This document shows, one piece after another, positions 27,764 to 36,798 of a stretch of DNA of 64,000 bases. The translations under genes and the position numbers were made by a program. The notes beneath the pieces were generated by a model, which was not told where the DNA came from, did not search any database, and was given only the letters and a program-made list of their open reading frames with translations. Each line of letters begins with the position of its first letter. Positions within the stretch are counted from its first letter, which is position 1. This DNA is from Gordonia polyisoprenivorans NBRC 16320 = JCM 10675 (GTDB lineage Bacteria > Actinomycetota > Actinomycetes > Mycobacteriales > Mycobacteriaceae). The DNA lies in contig NZ_BAEI01000087.1 of the NCBI RefSeq assembly GCF_000241325.1, positions 1-64,000 of the forward strand, in the 5' to 3' direction.

Positions 27764-28357
27764 GTGGGTCAGTTGGCGTTTTTCTCGGCGGAGACCGACG
27801 AACCGGCGATCGACGACCTGGCGGGTCTGCTCGCCGGTCCCGGGCAGTCGGCGCCGGTGTATGCCGGGGCGGACGTGATCGGTACGCGCGTGTCGGTCGT
27901 CGTCGGCGATCGGTGGCGCGCCGATGCCATCGTCGCGCAGGTGCGGACGATCGGGCTCGACGCCGAGGTCATCACCTCCGAAGAGGGCAATCCCTTGGCG
28001 CGCACCGCGCCGAGCCCGCGTCTCGACGAACTGCACCGCCGCTGGTCGACGGGCGCGGTCAAGACGATGCCCACCGCGTGGGTCCCGACACCGCATGCGT
28101 TGCGGTTCTGGGTGCTGGCAGCCGGCCGCACCGATCCGACCGGACAGTACCTCCTCGGGCTCGATGCGCACTGCCCGGAATCGCATCCGGTGCTCGCCAC
28201 CGCGTTGATGCGCGTGGGTATCGCGCCGACCCTCGTCGGCAACCGGATCGGGGCGCCTGCGCTCCGTGTGGGGCGTCGCCGGCTGGCGCGGTTGGCCGAG
28301 TACGTCGGCCCGCCGCCACCCGGTGCGACGGCTCGCGAGTGGCCCGGTGCCGGCTGA
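27764..28357 (+). CDS. Rv3647c-like conserved protein
   Basis: Conserved actinobacterial protein of unknown function, 197 aa, starting VGQLAFFSAE as in Rv3647c. I chose the GTG at 27764 because TAGTCT lies 7 nt upstream, the leaderless pattern; a longer frame to 27716 has no ribosome site. It is soluble with no TM segment; notable elements are VIGTRVSVVVGDRWRADAIVAQ and a conserved TMPTAWVPTPHALRFWVLAAG region. It lies between cspA and topA as in mycobacteria. Confidence 0.87.
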   Translation: MGQLAFFSAETDEPAIDDLAGLLAGPGQSAPVYAGADVIGTRVSVVVGDRWRADAIVAQVRTIGLDAEVITSEEGNPLARTAPSPRLDELHRRWSTGAVKTMPTAWVPTPHALRFWVLAAGRTDPTGQYLLGLDAHCPESHPVLATALMRVGIAPTLVGNRIGAPALRVGRRRLARLAEYVGPPPPGATAREWPGAG

Positions 28358-28416
28358 TCGCCGAGGTGCCCGCGACCGTCGCGTCCTCGTATCGGGTGAC
28401 ACCGATGACGCCGAAA

Positions 28417-28434
28417 TGTGATGCATGCTTCACA
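28417..28434. promoter_or_regulatory. 18-bp near-palindrome TGTGA-N8-TCACA
   Basis: The half-sites TGTGA and TCACA surround TGCATGCT, giving a palindrome with one mismatched pair about 180 bp upstream of topA. The half-sites are those of CRP but the 8-bp spacing is not canonical. It could bind another factor or be incidental. Confidence 0.35.
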
Positions 28435-28503
28435 GCCGTCTGACCAGCTGATTCATCGAAAGAATTCGAGATGTCCGGTCCTTCGGGTATACCTTGCCGG
28501 GAA

Positions 28504-28533
28504 TTCGGATGTGCAATAGGCGCTATCTATAAG
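28504..28533 (+). promoter_or_regulatory. Candidate topA promoter
   Basis: TTCGGA (28504-28509) and TATAAG (28528-28533) are 18 bp apart in an AT-richer stretch about 80 bp before the topA start. It is the best -10-like sequence in the gap upstream of topA. Confidence 0.4.
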
Positions 28534-28614
28534 GTACAAACCCACTGAACGAACAAGAGCGGCTCCGGGCACAATCATCCGCCCGAAGACCGACTCGATA
28601 GCGAAGGACCCCCG

Positions 28615-31600
28615 TTGGCCGAGACCAGCACCACAAGCCCCACGAGCGGCAAAGCGATCCGACGACTCGTGATCGTCGAGTCGCCCACCAAGGCGCGCAA
28701 GATCGCCGGGTACCTGGGGTCGAACTATGTGGTCGAGTCCTCCCGTGGACACATCCGGGACCTGCCGCGCGGCGCCGCTGACGTCCCGGCCAAGTACAAG
28801 GGCCAGTCCTGGGCGCGGCTCGGTGTGAACGTCGACGAGAACTTCGAGCCGCTCTATGTGGTCTCGCCCGACAAGAAGTCGACGGTCACCGAACTCAAGT
28901 CGCTGATGCGCGATGTCGACGAGCTCTATCTCGCCACCGACGGTGACCGCGAGGGGGAGGCGATCGCCTGGCACCTGCTCGAGACGCTCAAGCCGAAGAT
29001 CCCGGTCAAGCGGATGGTGTTCCACGAGATCACCGAGCCGGCCATCCGGGCGGCCGCGGAGAACCCCCGCGACCTCGACATCGATCTCGTCGATGCCCAG
29101 GAGACCCGCCGCATCCTCGACCGTCTCTACGGCTACGAGGTCTCCCCGGTGCTGTGGAAGAAGGTCATGCCGAAGCTGTCGGCGGGCCGTGTGCAGTCGG
29201 TGGCCACCCGCATCATCGTCGAGCGTGAACGAGAGCGCATGGCGTTCGTCTCCGCGGAGTACTGGGACATCGACGCCACCATGAACGCCGGCGGGTCGCA
29301 GGAGGACAAATCCAATCCGCGCAGCTTCTCCGCGCGCCTGGTCAACGTCGACGACGCGCGCGTCGCGACCGGCCGTGATTTCACCCCGAAGGGCGTGCTG
29401 AAGAAGGCCGACGGCGTCATCGTCCTCGACGAGTCCCGGGCCACCGCGCTGGCCGGCGCCCTCGACGGCGCCGACATGACCGTCACCTCGGTCGAGGAGA
29501 AGCCCTACACCCGACGTCCGTACGCGCCGTTCATGACCTCGACGCTGCAGCAGGAAGCCGGCCGCAAGCTGCGGTTCTCCTCCGACCGCACCATGCGCAT
29601 CGCGCAGCGCCTGTACGAGAACGGCTTCATCACCTACATGCGTACCGACTCGACGACGCTGAGCGAGTCGGCCATCAACGCCGCTCGCACGCAGGCGCGA
29701 GAGCTGTACGGCGACAACTTCGTTCACCCGACCCCGCGGCAGTACACGCGAAAGGTCAAAAACGCCCAGGAAGCTCACGAGGCGATCCGCCCGGCCGGCG
29801 AGACATTTCGCACGCCCGGCCAGGTCGCCGGGCAGCTCGAGACCGACGAATTCCGTCTCTACGAACTGATCTGGCAGCGCACGGTGGCCAGCCAGATGGC
29901 CGACGCCAAGGGCACCACCCTGAGCCTGCGCATCACCGGAACCGCCACCAGCGGCGAGGAATGCACCTTCGCCGCGTCCGGGCGCACGATCACCTTCCCG
30001 GGCTTCTTGTCGGCCTACGTCGAGACCGTTGACGATCAGGCGGGTGGCCAGGCCGACGACGCCGAGAACCGCCTGCCGCAGCTGACCGAGGGCCAGTCGT
30101 TGACCGCCTCGGAGCTGCGTGCCGACGGCCACTCCACCAACCCGCCCGCCCGCTTCACCGAGGCGTCGCTGGTGAAGGTGCTCGAGGAGCTCGGCATCGG
30201 TCGCCCGTCGACCTATGCCTCGATCATCGGCACCATCCAGGACCGCGGTTATGTGGTCAAGAAGGGCAACGCGCTGGTGCCCTCATGGATCGCGTTCGCC
30301 GTCGTCGGCTTGCTGGAGGCCTACTTCGAGAGCCTCGTCGACTACGACTTCACCGCGTCGCTCGAGGATGATCTCGATCAGATCGCCAATGGTCAGGAGA
30401 ACCGCACCCGGTGGCTCACCGAGTTCTACTTCGGTGATTCGGCCGCGAATGCCGAGCATGACGCGGAAATAGCCGGCTCGGAAATCGCCAAGCACGGGGG
30501 GTTGAAGAAGCTCGTCGGGGTCAATCTCGAGGAGATCGACGCCCGCGAGGTCAACTCGATCCGCCTGTTCGACGATGAGCAGGGCCGACCGGTCTACGTG
30601 CGCGTCGGACGATTCGGTCCGTACCTCGAACGTAACGTCGCCGCGAGCGCCGACGCCGAACCGGACCTGCAGCGGGCCAACCTGCCCGCCGACATGACCC
30701 CTGACGAGCTCACCCTCGCCGTGGCGGAGAAGCTGTTCTCCACCCCGCAGGAGGGACGCACACTCGGCACCGATCCGGTGACCGGGCACGAAATCGTGGT
30801 CAAGGAGGGCAGATTCGGTCCGTACGTGACCGAGATCCTGCCCGCCGAGGAAGACGGTGACGATTCCGGCTCGGCCGGCGCGCCGGCGACGATCCCGGCC
30901 GGGCCCACCCCGCGTGACGGTGGTGGCGCCGGTGACGGTGAGGTCGTCCCGCTCGACGACACCCCGGCGGACACGGGCGGGTCGACCTCCGGCGGTTCGA
31001 CGGCCACCAAGACCGCTGCCAAGAAGGCGGTCGCCAAGAAGGCCGCTGCGAAGAAGACCGCCAAGAAGGCCGCGGGCCCCAAGCCGCGGACCGGATCGCT
31101 GTTCAAGACCATGGACATCTCCACCGTCACGCTCGACGACGCGCTGAAGCTGCTGTCGTTGCCGCGCGTGGTCGGCGTCGATCCGGCGACGAACGAGGAG
31201 ATCACCGCCCAGAACGGCCGCTACGGCCCGTATTTGAAGAAGGGCACCGACTCGCGGTCGCTGACCAGCGAGGATCAGTTGTTCAGCATCACCCTCGACG
31301 AGGCCCTCAAGATCTACTCCGAGCCCAAGCGTCGAGGCCGGGCCGCTGCCGCTCCGCCGCTGCGTGAACTCGGCAAGAACGACGAGGTCAGCGGACAGCC
31401 GATGGTGATCAAGGACGGCCGTTTCGGCCCGTACGTCACCGACGGCGAAACCAACGCCAGCCTGCGCAAGGGTGACGAGGTCGCCAGCATCACGCCGGAA
31501 CGGGCGATGGAGTTGCTGGCCGAACGTCGTGCCCGCGGCCCGGTGAAGAAGGCCACCAAGAAGAAAACCCCGGCGAAGAAGGCGGCCGCCAAGAAGACCG

Positions 31601-31689
31601 TCGCGAAGAAGACCGCGGCGAAAAAGGCGCCCGCCAAGAAGGCTGCGGCGAAGAAGACGACTGCCAACAAGACCACACAGGACGACTGA
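28615..31689 (+). CDS. topA: DNA topoisomerase I
   Basis: Type IA topoisomerase, 1024 aa, that relaxes negative supercoils. The TOPRIM domain has VIVESPTKA (E22) and the DxDxE triad D109, D111, E113. The catalytic tyrosine is Y341 in FITYMRTDS with R343 beside it. Several C-terminal GRFGPY-type repeat domains follow from about 650 onward. There are two lysine-rich segments: one internal (about 797-824) and one at the C-terminus (about 976-1021). Mycobacterial TopA is about 934 aa and has the basic tail only, so the internal basic segment is unusual. The TTG start has GAAGGA about 6 nt upstream. Counterpart of Rv3646c. Confidence 0.97.
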   Translation: MAETSTTSPTSGKAIRRLVIVESPTKARKIAGYLGSNYVVESSRGHIRDLPRGAADVPAKYKGQSWARLGVNVDENFEPLYVVSPDKKSTVTELKSLMRDVDELYLATDGDREGEAIAWHLLETLKPKIPVKRMVFHEITEPAIRAAAENPRDLDIDLVDAQETRRILDRLYGYEVSPVLWKKVMPKLSAGRVQSVATRIIVERERERMAFVSAEYWDIDATMNAGGSQEDKSNPRSFSARLVNVDDARVATGRDFTPKGVLKKADGVIVLDESRATALAGALDGADMTVTSVEEKPYTRRPYAPFMTSTLQQEAGRKLRFSSDRTMRIAQRLYENGFITYMRTDSTTLSESAINAARTQARELYGDNFVHPTPRQYTRKVKNAQEAHEAIRPAGETFRTPGQVAGQLETDEFRLYELIWQRTVASQMADAKGTTLSLRITGTATSGEECTFAASGRTITFPGFLSAYVETVDDQAGGQADDAENRLPQLTEGQSLTASELRADGHSTNPPARFTEASLVKVLEELGIGRPSTYASIIGTIQDRGYVVKKGNALVPSWIAFAVVGLLEAYFESLVDYDFTASLEDDLDQIANGQENRTRWLTEFYFGDSAANAEHDAEIAGSEIAKHGGLKKLVGVNLEEIDAREVNSIRLFDDEQGRPVYVRVGRFGPYLERNVAASADAEPDLQRANLPADMTPDELTLAVAEKLFSTPQEGRTLGTDPVTGHEIVVKEGRFGPYVTEILPAEEDGDDSGSAGAPATIPAGPTPRDGGGAGDGEVVPLDDTPADTGGSTSGGSTATKTAAKKAVAKKAAAKKTAKKAAGPKPRTGSLFKTMDISTVTLDDALKLLSLPRVVGVDPATNEEITAQNGRYGPYLKKGTDSRSLTSEDQLFSITLDEALKIYSEPKRRGRAAAAPPLRELGKNDEVSGQPMVIKDGRFGPYVTDGETNASLRKGDEVASITPERAMELLAERRARGPVKKATKKKTPAKKAAAKKTVAKKTAAKKAPAKKAAAKKTTANKTTQDD

Positions 31690-31701
31690 TCCGGTCTCAC
31701 C

Positions 31702-31737
31702 GGGTCGCGATCCGGTGGATCAGCCGGGCCGCGACCC
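31702..31737 (+). terminator. Hairpin downstream of topA
   Basis: GGGTCGC (31702-31708) pairs with GCGACCC (31731-31737), and an inner GATCC/GGATC helix sits within the loop. It is 13 bp after the stop codon, a probable terminator lacking a U-tract. Confidence 0.55.
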
Positions 31738-31780
31738 GCGCGGTGCGGTGAATTGGTCTCGTGCGCAACCTGATCCGTCG

Positions 31781-33277
31781 TCAGATCGCGGAGAGCCCTT
31801 CCTCTTCGGCTTCGATCGCCGCCCGGACAGCCTCCTCGTGGGCCAGGACCTGCTCCCGGTTGGGCAGTGCGAGTGAGGCGAATGCCGCGATCAGGTAGCC
31901 GGCCGCGCCGAGCGCCGCGGTCACCGCGAAGGCGTGCGCCGCGTGCGGCACCGCGAGATCCGTTCCGAGCACGGCGAAGTAGGTGGTGCCGGCCACCGCG
32001 ATCCCGACGGCGGCGCCGAGCTGTTGGAAGGTCGCGAAGACACCCGACGCGGCCCCGGCCCACCGGACAGGTACCAGGGCCAGTGCGACCTCGACCAGCG
32101 GCATCACCAGCATGCTCAGACCGGCGCCCATCACCGCGAGTGGTGCGACGATGTCCCACGGAGTCAGCGCAGCGCCCTCGTGCAGCACGATCAGGAGCGT
32201 GACGAAGGTGCCGGTCGACTGCAGGAGCGCACCGACGAACATCAGGTGCCGGCCGAAGCGGGCGAACGGGCCGGCGATCGCGAACCCGGCGAAGGCGCCG
32301 AGGGCGAATGCCAAGATCGTCATCCCGGCCTTCAGCGCCGAATAGCCCAGCGTCGACTGCACGTAGAGCATCAAGGTGAGGGTCACGATGTTCATCGAGC
32401 CCTGGAACACCGTCTGCACCACCAGGCCGACCGAGAAGCCCCGGTTGGCGAACAGACGTCCCGGGAGCAGTGGTGCCCGGCCGGCCCGCGCGACGGCTCG
32501 CTGGCGGACGACGAATAGCGCGAGCAACACCACGCCACCGGCCATCACCGCCCACGACCACGCCGGCCAGCCCAGCGTGTGTCCCTCGACGATCGGGTAG
32601 AGCACCGCGACGACGCCGCCCGCGGAGAGCGCGACGGCGATCAGGTCACGATCGGCCGGCTCGGTGTCGCGGGTGTCCGGGATGTACGCGCGACCGAGGA
32701 CCAGCAGCACGATGCCGACCGGCACGTTGATCAGCAGCACCGACCGCCAGCCGAGTCCCGCGACGTCGCCGCTGACCAGGACCCCGCCCAGGATCGGACC
32801 CGCGACCGCGGCCATCCCCGAGATCGCCCCGAACATGCCGTAGACGCGGGCACGCTCGCGCGGCCGATAGAGCGCCTGCAGCGTCGAGAGGCCCTGCGGG
32901 ACCATCACCGCGGCGAAGAGTCCCTGGGCGACGCGGGCGACGATGAGCAGATCGGCATCAGGGCTGCATGCCCCGGCCAGCGACGCGAGGGTGAACCCGG
33001 CGACCCCGATGAGGAAGGCTCGTCGTCGCCCGATGGCGTCGCCGAGTCGGCCGCCGGTGATCAGCATCGAGGCGAACGCGAGCATGTAGCCGGCGATGAT
33101 CCATTCGAGTTGTGCGGCGTCGGCGTGCAGGTCGTTGCGGATGGAGGGCAGTGCGACCTGCATGATGGTGACGTCGAACAGGTCCATGAAGGAGGCACCG
33201 ATGAGCACGGCCATCGCGAGGGTGCGTCGTCGCGGGGAGATGGTCGTCGACGGCTCCGGGGAAACGTGAGAGAGCAT
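31781..33277 (-). CDS. MFS drug transporter, DHA2 (EmrB/QacA) type
   Basis: 498-residue major facilitator with about 14 predicted TM helices, as in the DHA2 proton-drug antiporters. Motif A is GGRLGDAIGRRRAF between TM2 and TM3. The motif C region GAISGMAAVAGPILGGVL lies in TM5, and motif D1-like FMDLFDVTIMQVALP is in TM1. It is probably a plasma-membrane exporter of small hydrophobic compounds; the substrate is unknown. It is divergent from a MarR regulator, with two tandem operator-like repeats in the shared 79-bp gap, suggesting local repression relieved by the substrate. Confidence 0.92.
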   Translation of the reverse strand: MLSHVSPEPSTTISPRRRTLAMAVLIGASFMDLFDVTIMQVALPSIRNDLHADAAQLEWIIAGYMLAFASMLITGGRLGDAIGRRRAFLIGVAGFTLASLAGACSPDADLLIVARVAQGLFAAVMVPQGLSTLQALYRPRERARVYGMFGAISGMAAVAGPILGGVLVSGDVAGLGWRSVLLINVPVGIVLLVLGRAYIPDTRDTEPADRDLIAVALSAGGVVAVLYPIVEGHTLGWPAWSWAVMAGGVVLLALFVVRQRAVARAGRAPLLPGRLFANRGFSVGLVVQTVFQGSMNIVTLTLMLYVQSTLGYSALKAGMTILAFALGAFAGFAIAGPFARFGRHLMFVGALLQSTGTFVTLLIVLHEGAALTPWDIVAPLAVMGAGLSMLVMPLVEVALALVPVRWAGAASGVFATFQQLGAAVGIAVAGTTYFAVLGTDLAVPHAAHAFAVTAALGAAGYLIAAFASLALPNREQVLAHEEAVRAAIEAEEEGLSAI

Positions 33278-33316
33278 GGTGACCGTCCTCGAGTAGTAGC
33301 TACCACACGGAGATTA

Positions 33317-33345
33317 TTCCGAAGCGGAAATATTCTGATACGGAA
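33317..33345. promoter_or_regulatory. Two tandem MarR-type operators
   Basis: TTCCG-AAG-CGGAA (33317-33329) is a perfect inverted repeat, and TTCTG-ATA-CGGAA (33333-33345) is a one-mismatch copy. Their centres are 16 bp apart. They lie between the divergent MFS and MarR starts, 12 bp before the MarR ATG, and are likely bound by that MarR protein. Confidence 0.65.
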
Positions 33346-33356
33346 AGAGTAGGTCG

Positions 33357-33794
33357 ATGCCGAAGGAAGCACAAGAGGTCATCGAGCGACGCATCAACAC
33401 GGCGCTCCAGGTGCTGATCGGCGGAGCCGTGCTGCGCAACGAGCGGGTCGCCCGCGAACTCGGCCTCAACGTGGTGGACCTGCAGACCTTCGGACTCATC
33501 GCCCGCCACGACGGCCCGATGTCGCCGGGCGAGGTGGTCCGGGCGGCCGGCTTGCCGGGCAGCACGGTCACCCGGGTGATCGACCGTCTGGTCGACGCTG
33601 GTTTCGTCCGGCGCACACCCAGCGAAACGGATCGTCGTCGGGTGGAGATCGCGGCGATTGCCGAGCGGGTCCCGGAGGTGGTGAGTCACTACGAAGGGAT
33701 CACCGCACAGATGCGTGAGTTCAACCAGCGCTTCGACGGCGACGAACTCGCCATCGTGGCCCGCTATCTGGAAGCCATCGCCGAGGCCACCTGA
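33357..33794 (+). CDS. MarR family transcriptional regulator
   Basis: 145-residue winged-helix regulator. The recognition region MSPGEVVRAAGLPGSTVTRVIDRLVDAGFVRR (about 54-85) and the wing DRRRVEIA (about 90-97) are typical of MarR. It probably controls the divergent MFS exporter and itself through the tandem operators just upstream. The ATG follows a weak AGG at short distance. Confidence 0.9.
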   Translation: MPKEAQEVIERRINTALQVLIGGAVLRNERVARELGLNVVDLQTFGLIARHDGPMSPGEVVRAAGLPGSTVTRVIDRLVDAGFVRRTPSETDRRRVEIAAIAERVPEVVSHYEGITAQMREFNQRFDGDELAIVARYLEAIAEAT

Positions 33795-33836
33795 CCGGCC
33801 GCCCCGGACGACGGGCCGGGCGTGGCCGGGAGCCGG

Positions 33837-35408
33837 CTAGCGAACCTCGGTGACCGGGATCGGACTCGTGTTCATCGGGTCCACCCGCGGCCGGGCGAGG
33901 AGCGTCTCGATGCCGCGGCCGCGCAGCTCGACGCCTTCGCCGATCTCCCAGTACTCGGCCTCCTCGTGCGAGGCCAGGAACACCGCACGCGCCGAGCCGA
34001 GGACACGGGTGGGCTCGTCCTTGGCGAGTTCGGTCAGCCGGGCCGCCTCGTTGACCGGGTCGCCGATGACGGTGTACTCCAGGCGCTGTTCGGACCCGAT
34101 GTGCCCGGCGATCGCTTTGCCCGCCGACACCCCGATGCCGATGTCGGTGTCGCCGAGGGTCCGGTAGAGCTCGATGCGCAGCTCGCGTGCCGATGCCAGT
34201 GCGCGACCGGCGAAGTCCTCGAGGTCCAGGGGCGCACCGAAGATCGCGAGCGCGGCATCACCCTGGAATTTGTTGACGAAGCCGCCGTGCCTACCGACCA
34301 CCGCCACCACGACGCGGAAGAACTCGTTGAGCATGTCGACGACCTCCCGCGGGGGCCGGTTCACCGCCAGGCGCGTCGAGCCGACGATGTCGACGAACAG
34401 CACTCCCACATAGCGTTCCTCGCCGCCGAGTTCGGTGCCGATCTCGATGGCCCGGCGCGCGACGTCCTCACCGACGTAGCGGCCGAACAGGTTGCGCAAC
34501 TGCTGGCGTTCGCGCAGGTCGGCCACCATGTCGTTGAAACCGGCCTGCAGCAGGCCGAGGTCGGATCCGTCGTAGATCTTCACCGCGGCGTTGAGATCGC
34601 CCGCGGACACCTTCGACTGTGCACGGCGCAATTGTTTGATCGGGTCGTTGATCGCCGCGACCACCCGCACGATCGCGAGCAGGCTGAAAGCCAACGACGC
34701 CAACGCCATCCACAGGATCGGCCGTTGCAGCCCGGCGGCGTCGGTCTCGATGAAGTTCAGCCGCTGCATCGTGATCAGGCCGACGATGACCAGCATCGGG
34801 GCGACCACACTGATCACCCAGAACACGGTGATGCGGGTGGTGACCCCCGGTGCGATCGCGTTGTCGGGGTTGTTGGCCATCGCCGCGACGGTGATCGGCC
34901 GCAGCACCTTCTCGAACTGCAGGAAGCTCAGCACGCAGGTCACCAGTGCGCCGATGAAGCTGGCCATCGCGACGATGAACGCATCCCGGTGCGAGACAGT
35001 CAGATTCACGCAGGTGAACAGAATGCCGCCGACCAGCCACATGCCGACGTTGACCGCCGAGAGCAGCATCGGCAGTTGTAACGCCCGCCGCCGGGCGCCC
35101 TCGTTGTCCAGGCGGGTGCGGCGCCGATGCCAGATCAGCACCGGCAACGACAGTTGGATACTGAAGACCGCGCCGACGATCATGGCGACCACGAGGTAGG
35201 CGGCGAAGATCGCCTGATTGAGGGTGGTGATCTCGTCGAAGCGGAACGAGTCGCTCGCGGGCATCCCGAACCGCAGGAACGCGAAGGTGAACAACGCGCC
35301 GACCAGGTTGGCACGCAGCATGTCGAGCGCAAGAATCGGCCACGGGGTGCGGATCAGCCACTTCCCCGTGTGCAGGGCTTTTGACACCCACGACCGACGC
35401 TCAATCAC
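33837..35408 (-). CDS. Membrane-bound class III adenylate cyclase (Rv3645-type)
   Basis: 523-residue membrane adenylate cyclase: about six TM helices (residues 30-250), a HAMP domain (about 250-305) and a C-terminal class III catalytic domain (about 333-500). Metal-binding aspartates are D340 (FVDIVGST) and D384 (FQGDA). The purine-binding lysine is K380. The transition-state pair is N453 and R457. The adenine-specifying position is T446 rather than Asp, which marks the class IIIb subtype. The GTG at 35408 is chosen because TACCGT lies 7 nt upstream (leaderless). Rv3645 is a major cAMP source in M. tuberculosis. It is divergent from holB over 84 bp. Confidence 0.93.
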   Translation of the reverse strand: MIERRSWVSKALHTGKWLIRTPWPILALDMLRANLVGALFTFAFLRFGMPASDSFRFDEITTLNQAIFAAYLVVAMIVGAVFSIQLSLPVLIWHRRRTRLDNEGARRRALQLPMLLSAVNVGMWLVGGILFTCVNLTVSHRDAFIVAMASFIGALVTCVLSFLQFEKVLRPITVAAMANNPDNAIAPGVTTRITVFWVISVVAPMLVIVGLITMQRLNFIETDAAGLQRPILWMALASLAFSLLAIVRVVAAINDPIKQLRRAQSKVSAGDLNAAVKIYDGSDLGLLQAGFNDMVADLRERQQLRNLFGRYVGEDVARRAIEIGTELGGEERYVGVLFVDIVGSTRLAVNRPPREVVDMLNEFFRVVVAVVGRHGGFVNKFQGDAALAIFGAPLDLEDFAGRALASARELRIELYRTLGDTDIGIGVSAGKAIAGHIGSEQRLEYTVIGDPVNEAARLTELAKDEPTRVLGSARAVFLASHEEAEYWEIGEGVELRGRGIETLLARPRVDPMNTSPIPVTEVR

Positions 35409-35492
35409 GTCAACCACGGTAGCTGGCTGCTTGCAATTGTTAAACGCGGTCGACGAATCGGACGTGTCCGACGTGCGGTTTAGGGTGAGGGT

Positions 35493-36776
35493 GTGACAAA
35501 TGTCTTCGACCGGATGATCGGGCAAAAGGCGGTGATCGCCGACCTGGGTGACGCCGCCCGCGCGGCACGTGGCCTGGCGAATCGACTCGACGAGCACGCC
35601 GCCGGCGCCGTGTCGATGTTCGGCGAGGCCGACGGCAACGAGGATCTCGGCGATCCGGCGCGGTCGTCGATGACCCACGCCTGGTTGTTCACCGGACCGC
35701 CCGGCAGCGGCCGGTCGGTGGCCGCGACCTGTTTCGCCGCGGCACTGCAATGTCAGGACCCCGAGGTCATCGGCTGCGGCGAGTGCCGCGCCTGTTCGAC
35801 GGTGATGGCGCAGACCCACGCCGACGTGCGCAACATCGTGCCGCAGGGGTTGAGCCTGTCGGTGGACTCGATGCGTGAGATCGTGCAGGTCGCCTCGCGT
35901 CGTCCGGGCACGGGCCGCTGGCAGATCGTGATCGTCGAGGACGCCGATCGGCTCACCGAGCAGGCCGCGAATGCGCTGCTGAAGGTTGTCGAGGAACCGC
36001 CGTCGCGGACGGTATTCCTGCTGTGCGCCCCGTCGGTCGATCCCGAGGACATCTCGGTCACGTTGCGCTCGCGGTGCCGTCACGTCGCCTTGACCACGCC
36101 GTCGACCGCCGACATCGAGCGCGTGCTCGTCGATCGCGACGGCATCGACGCCGAGGCGGCCCGCTGGGCGGCGTCGGTCTGTGGCGGCCACATCGGGCGC
36201 GCGAAGCGCCTGGCCACCGACCCCGACGCCCGCGCACAACGGGAATCGGCGCTCGGGATCGCGCGGGCGGCCACCCGAGACTCGACGGCGTACAAGGCGG
36301 CCGAGGATCTCGTGCGCTCGGCCGAGACCGCGGCCAAGGCGATCAGTGCCGAACTCGACGAGGCCGAGACCGAGGAACTCAAGACCGCCCTCGGTGCCGG
36401 CGGAACCGGCAAGGGCACCGCCCGTGCGCCACGCGGGAGCGCCGGGGCACTGAAAGAACTGGAGAGGCGCCAGAAGTCACGCGCCACACGGGTCGGTCGT
36501 GACGTCCTCGATCGGGCTCTGGTCGACCTTGCCGCCCTCTATCGCGACGCTCTGGTGCTGTCGATGGGCGCCCAGGTGACCGCGATGCACCCCGACAAGA
36601 CCGACGACACCACGCGGCCGATGGCCTCGTATGCCAGTCCCGAACAGTTGTTGCGATGCGTGGAGGCGGTGCTCGAATGCCGCGAGGCGCTCGACGTCAA
36701 CGTCAAACCCAAGTTCGCCGTCGATGCGATGGTCGCACGGATCGGGCTGGCGATGCGTGCGACCGAACGGGTGTGA
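35493..36776 (+). CDS. holB: DNA polymerase III subunit delta' (HolB)
   Basis: 427-residue clamp-loader subunit, counterpart of Rv3644c. The AAA+ P-loop reads GPPGSGRS, with Arg in place of the catalytic Lys, as expected for the ATP-silent delta' subunit. The four-cysteine zinc module (C..CGECRAC) follows at about 80-100, and the SRC motif (RSRCRH) is kept. A long helical C-terminal part binds partners. The GTG start lies 6 nt after TAGGGT (leaderless pattern). The name is assigned on these motifs; DnaX-like annotation is less likely because the P-loop is degenerate. Confidence 0.92.
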   Translation: MTNVFDRMIGQKAVIADLGDAARAARGLANRLDEHAAGAVSMFGEADGNEDLGDPARSSMTHAWLFTGPPGSGRSVAATCFAAALQCQDPEVIGCGECRACSTVMAQTHADVRNIVPQGLSLSVDSMREIVQVASRRPGTGRWQIVIVEDADRLTEQAANALLKVVEEPPSRTVFLLCAPSVDPEDISVTLRSRCRHVALTTPSTADIERVLVDRDGIDAEAARWAASVCGGHIGRAKRLATDPDARAQRESALGIARAATRDSTAYKAAEDLVRSAETAAKAISAELDEAETEELKTALGAGGTGKGTARAPRGSAGALKELERRQKSRATRVGRDVLDRALVDLAALYRDALVLSMGAQVTAMHPDKTDDTTRPMASYASPEQLLRCVEAVLECREALDVNVKPKFAVDAMVARIGLAMRATERV

Positions 36777-36798
36777 GTCCGCGCGATCGGGCCCTCGC

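Noticed and set aside
28417-28434. Palindrome upstream of topA as a CRP site
   Set aside because: The spacing is 8 bp, not the 6 bp required; kept only as an unassigned palindrome.
28453-30132. A 559-codon open frame on the minus strand across topA
   Set aside because: Antisense shadow of the topA N-terminal half; no ribosome site or recognisable domain.
33822-35081. A 419-codon plus-strand frame across the cyclase gene
   Set aside because: Antisense shadow rich in Asp/His/Arg. The cyclase on the other strand has all catalytic motifs.
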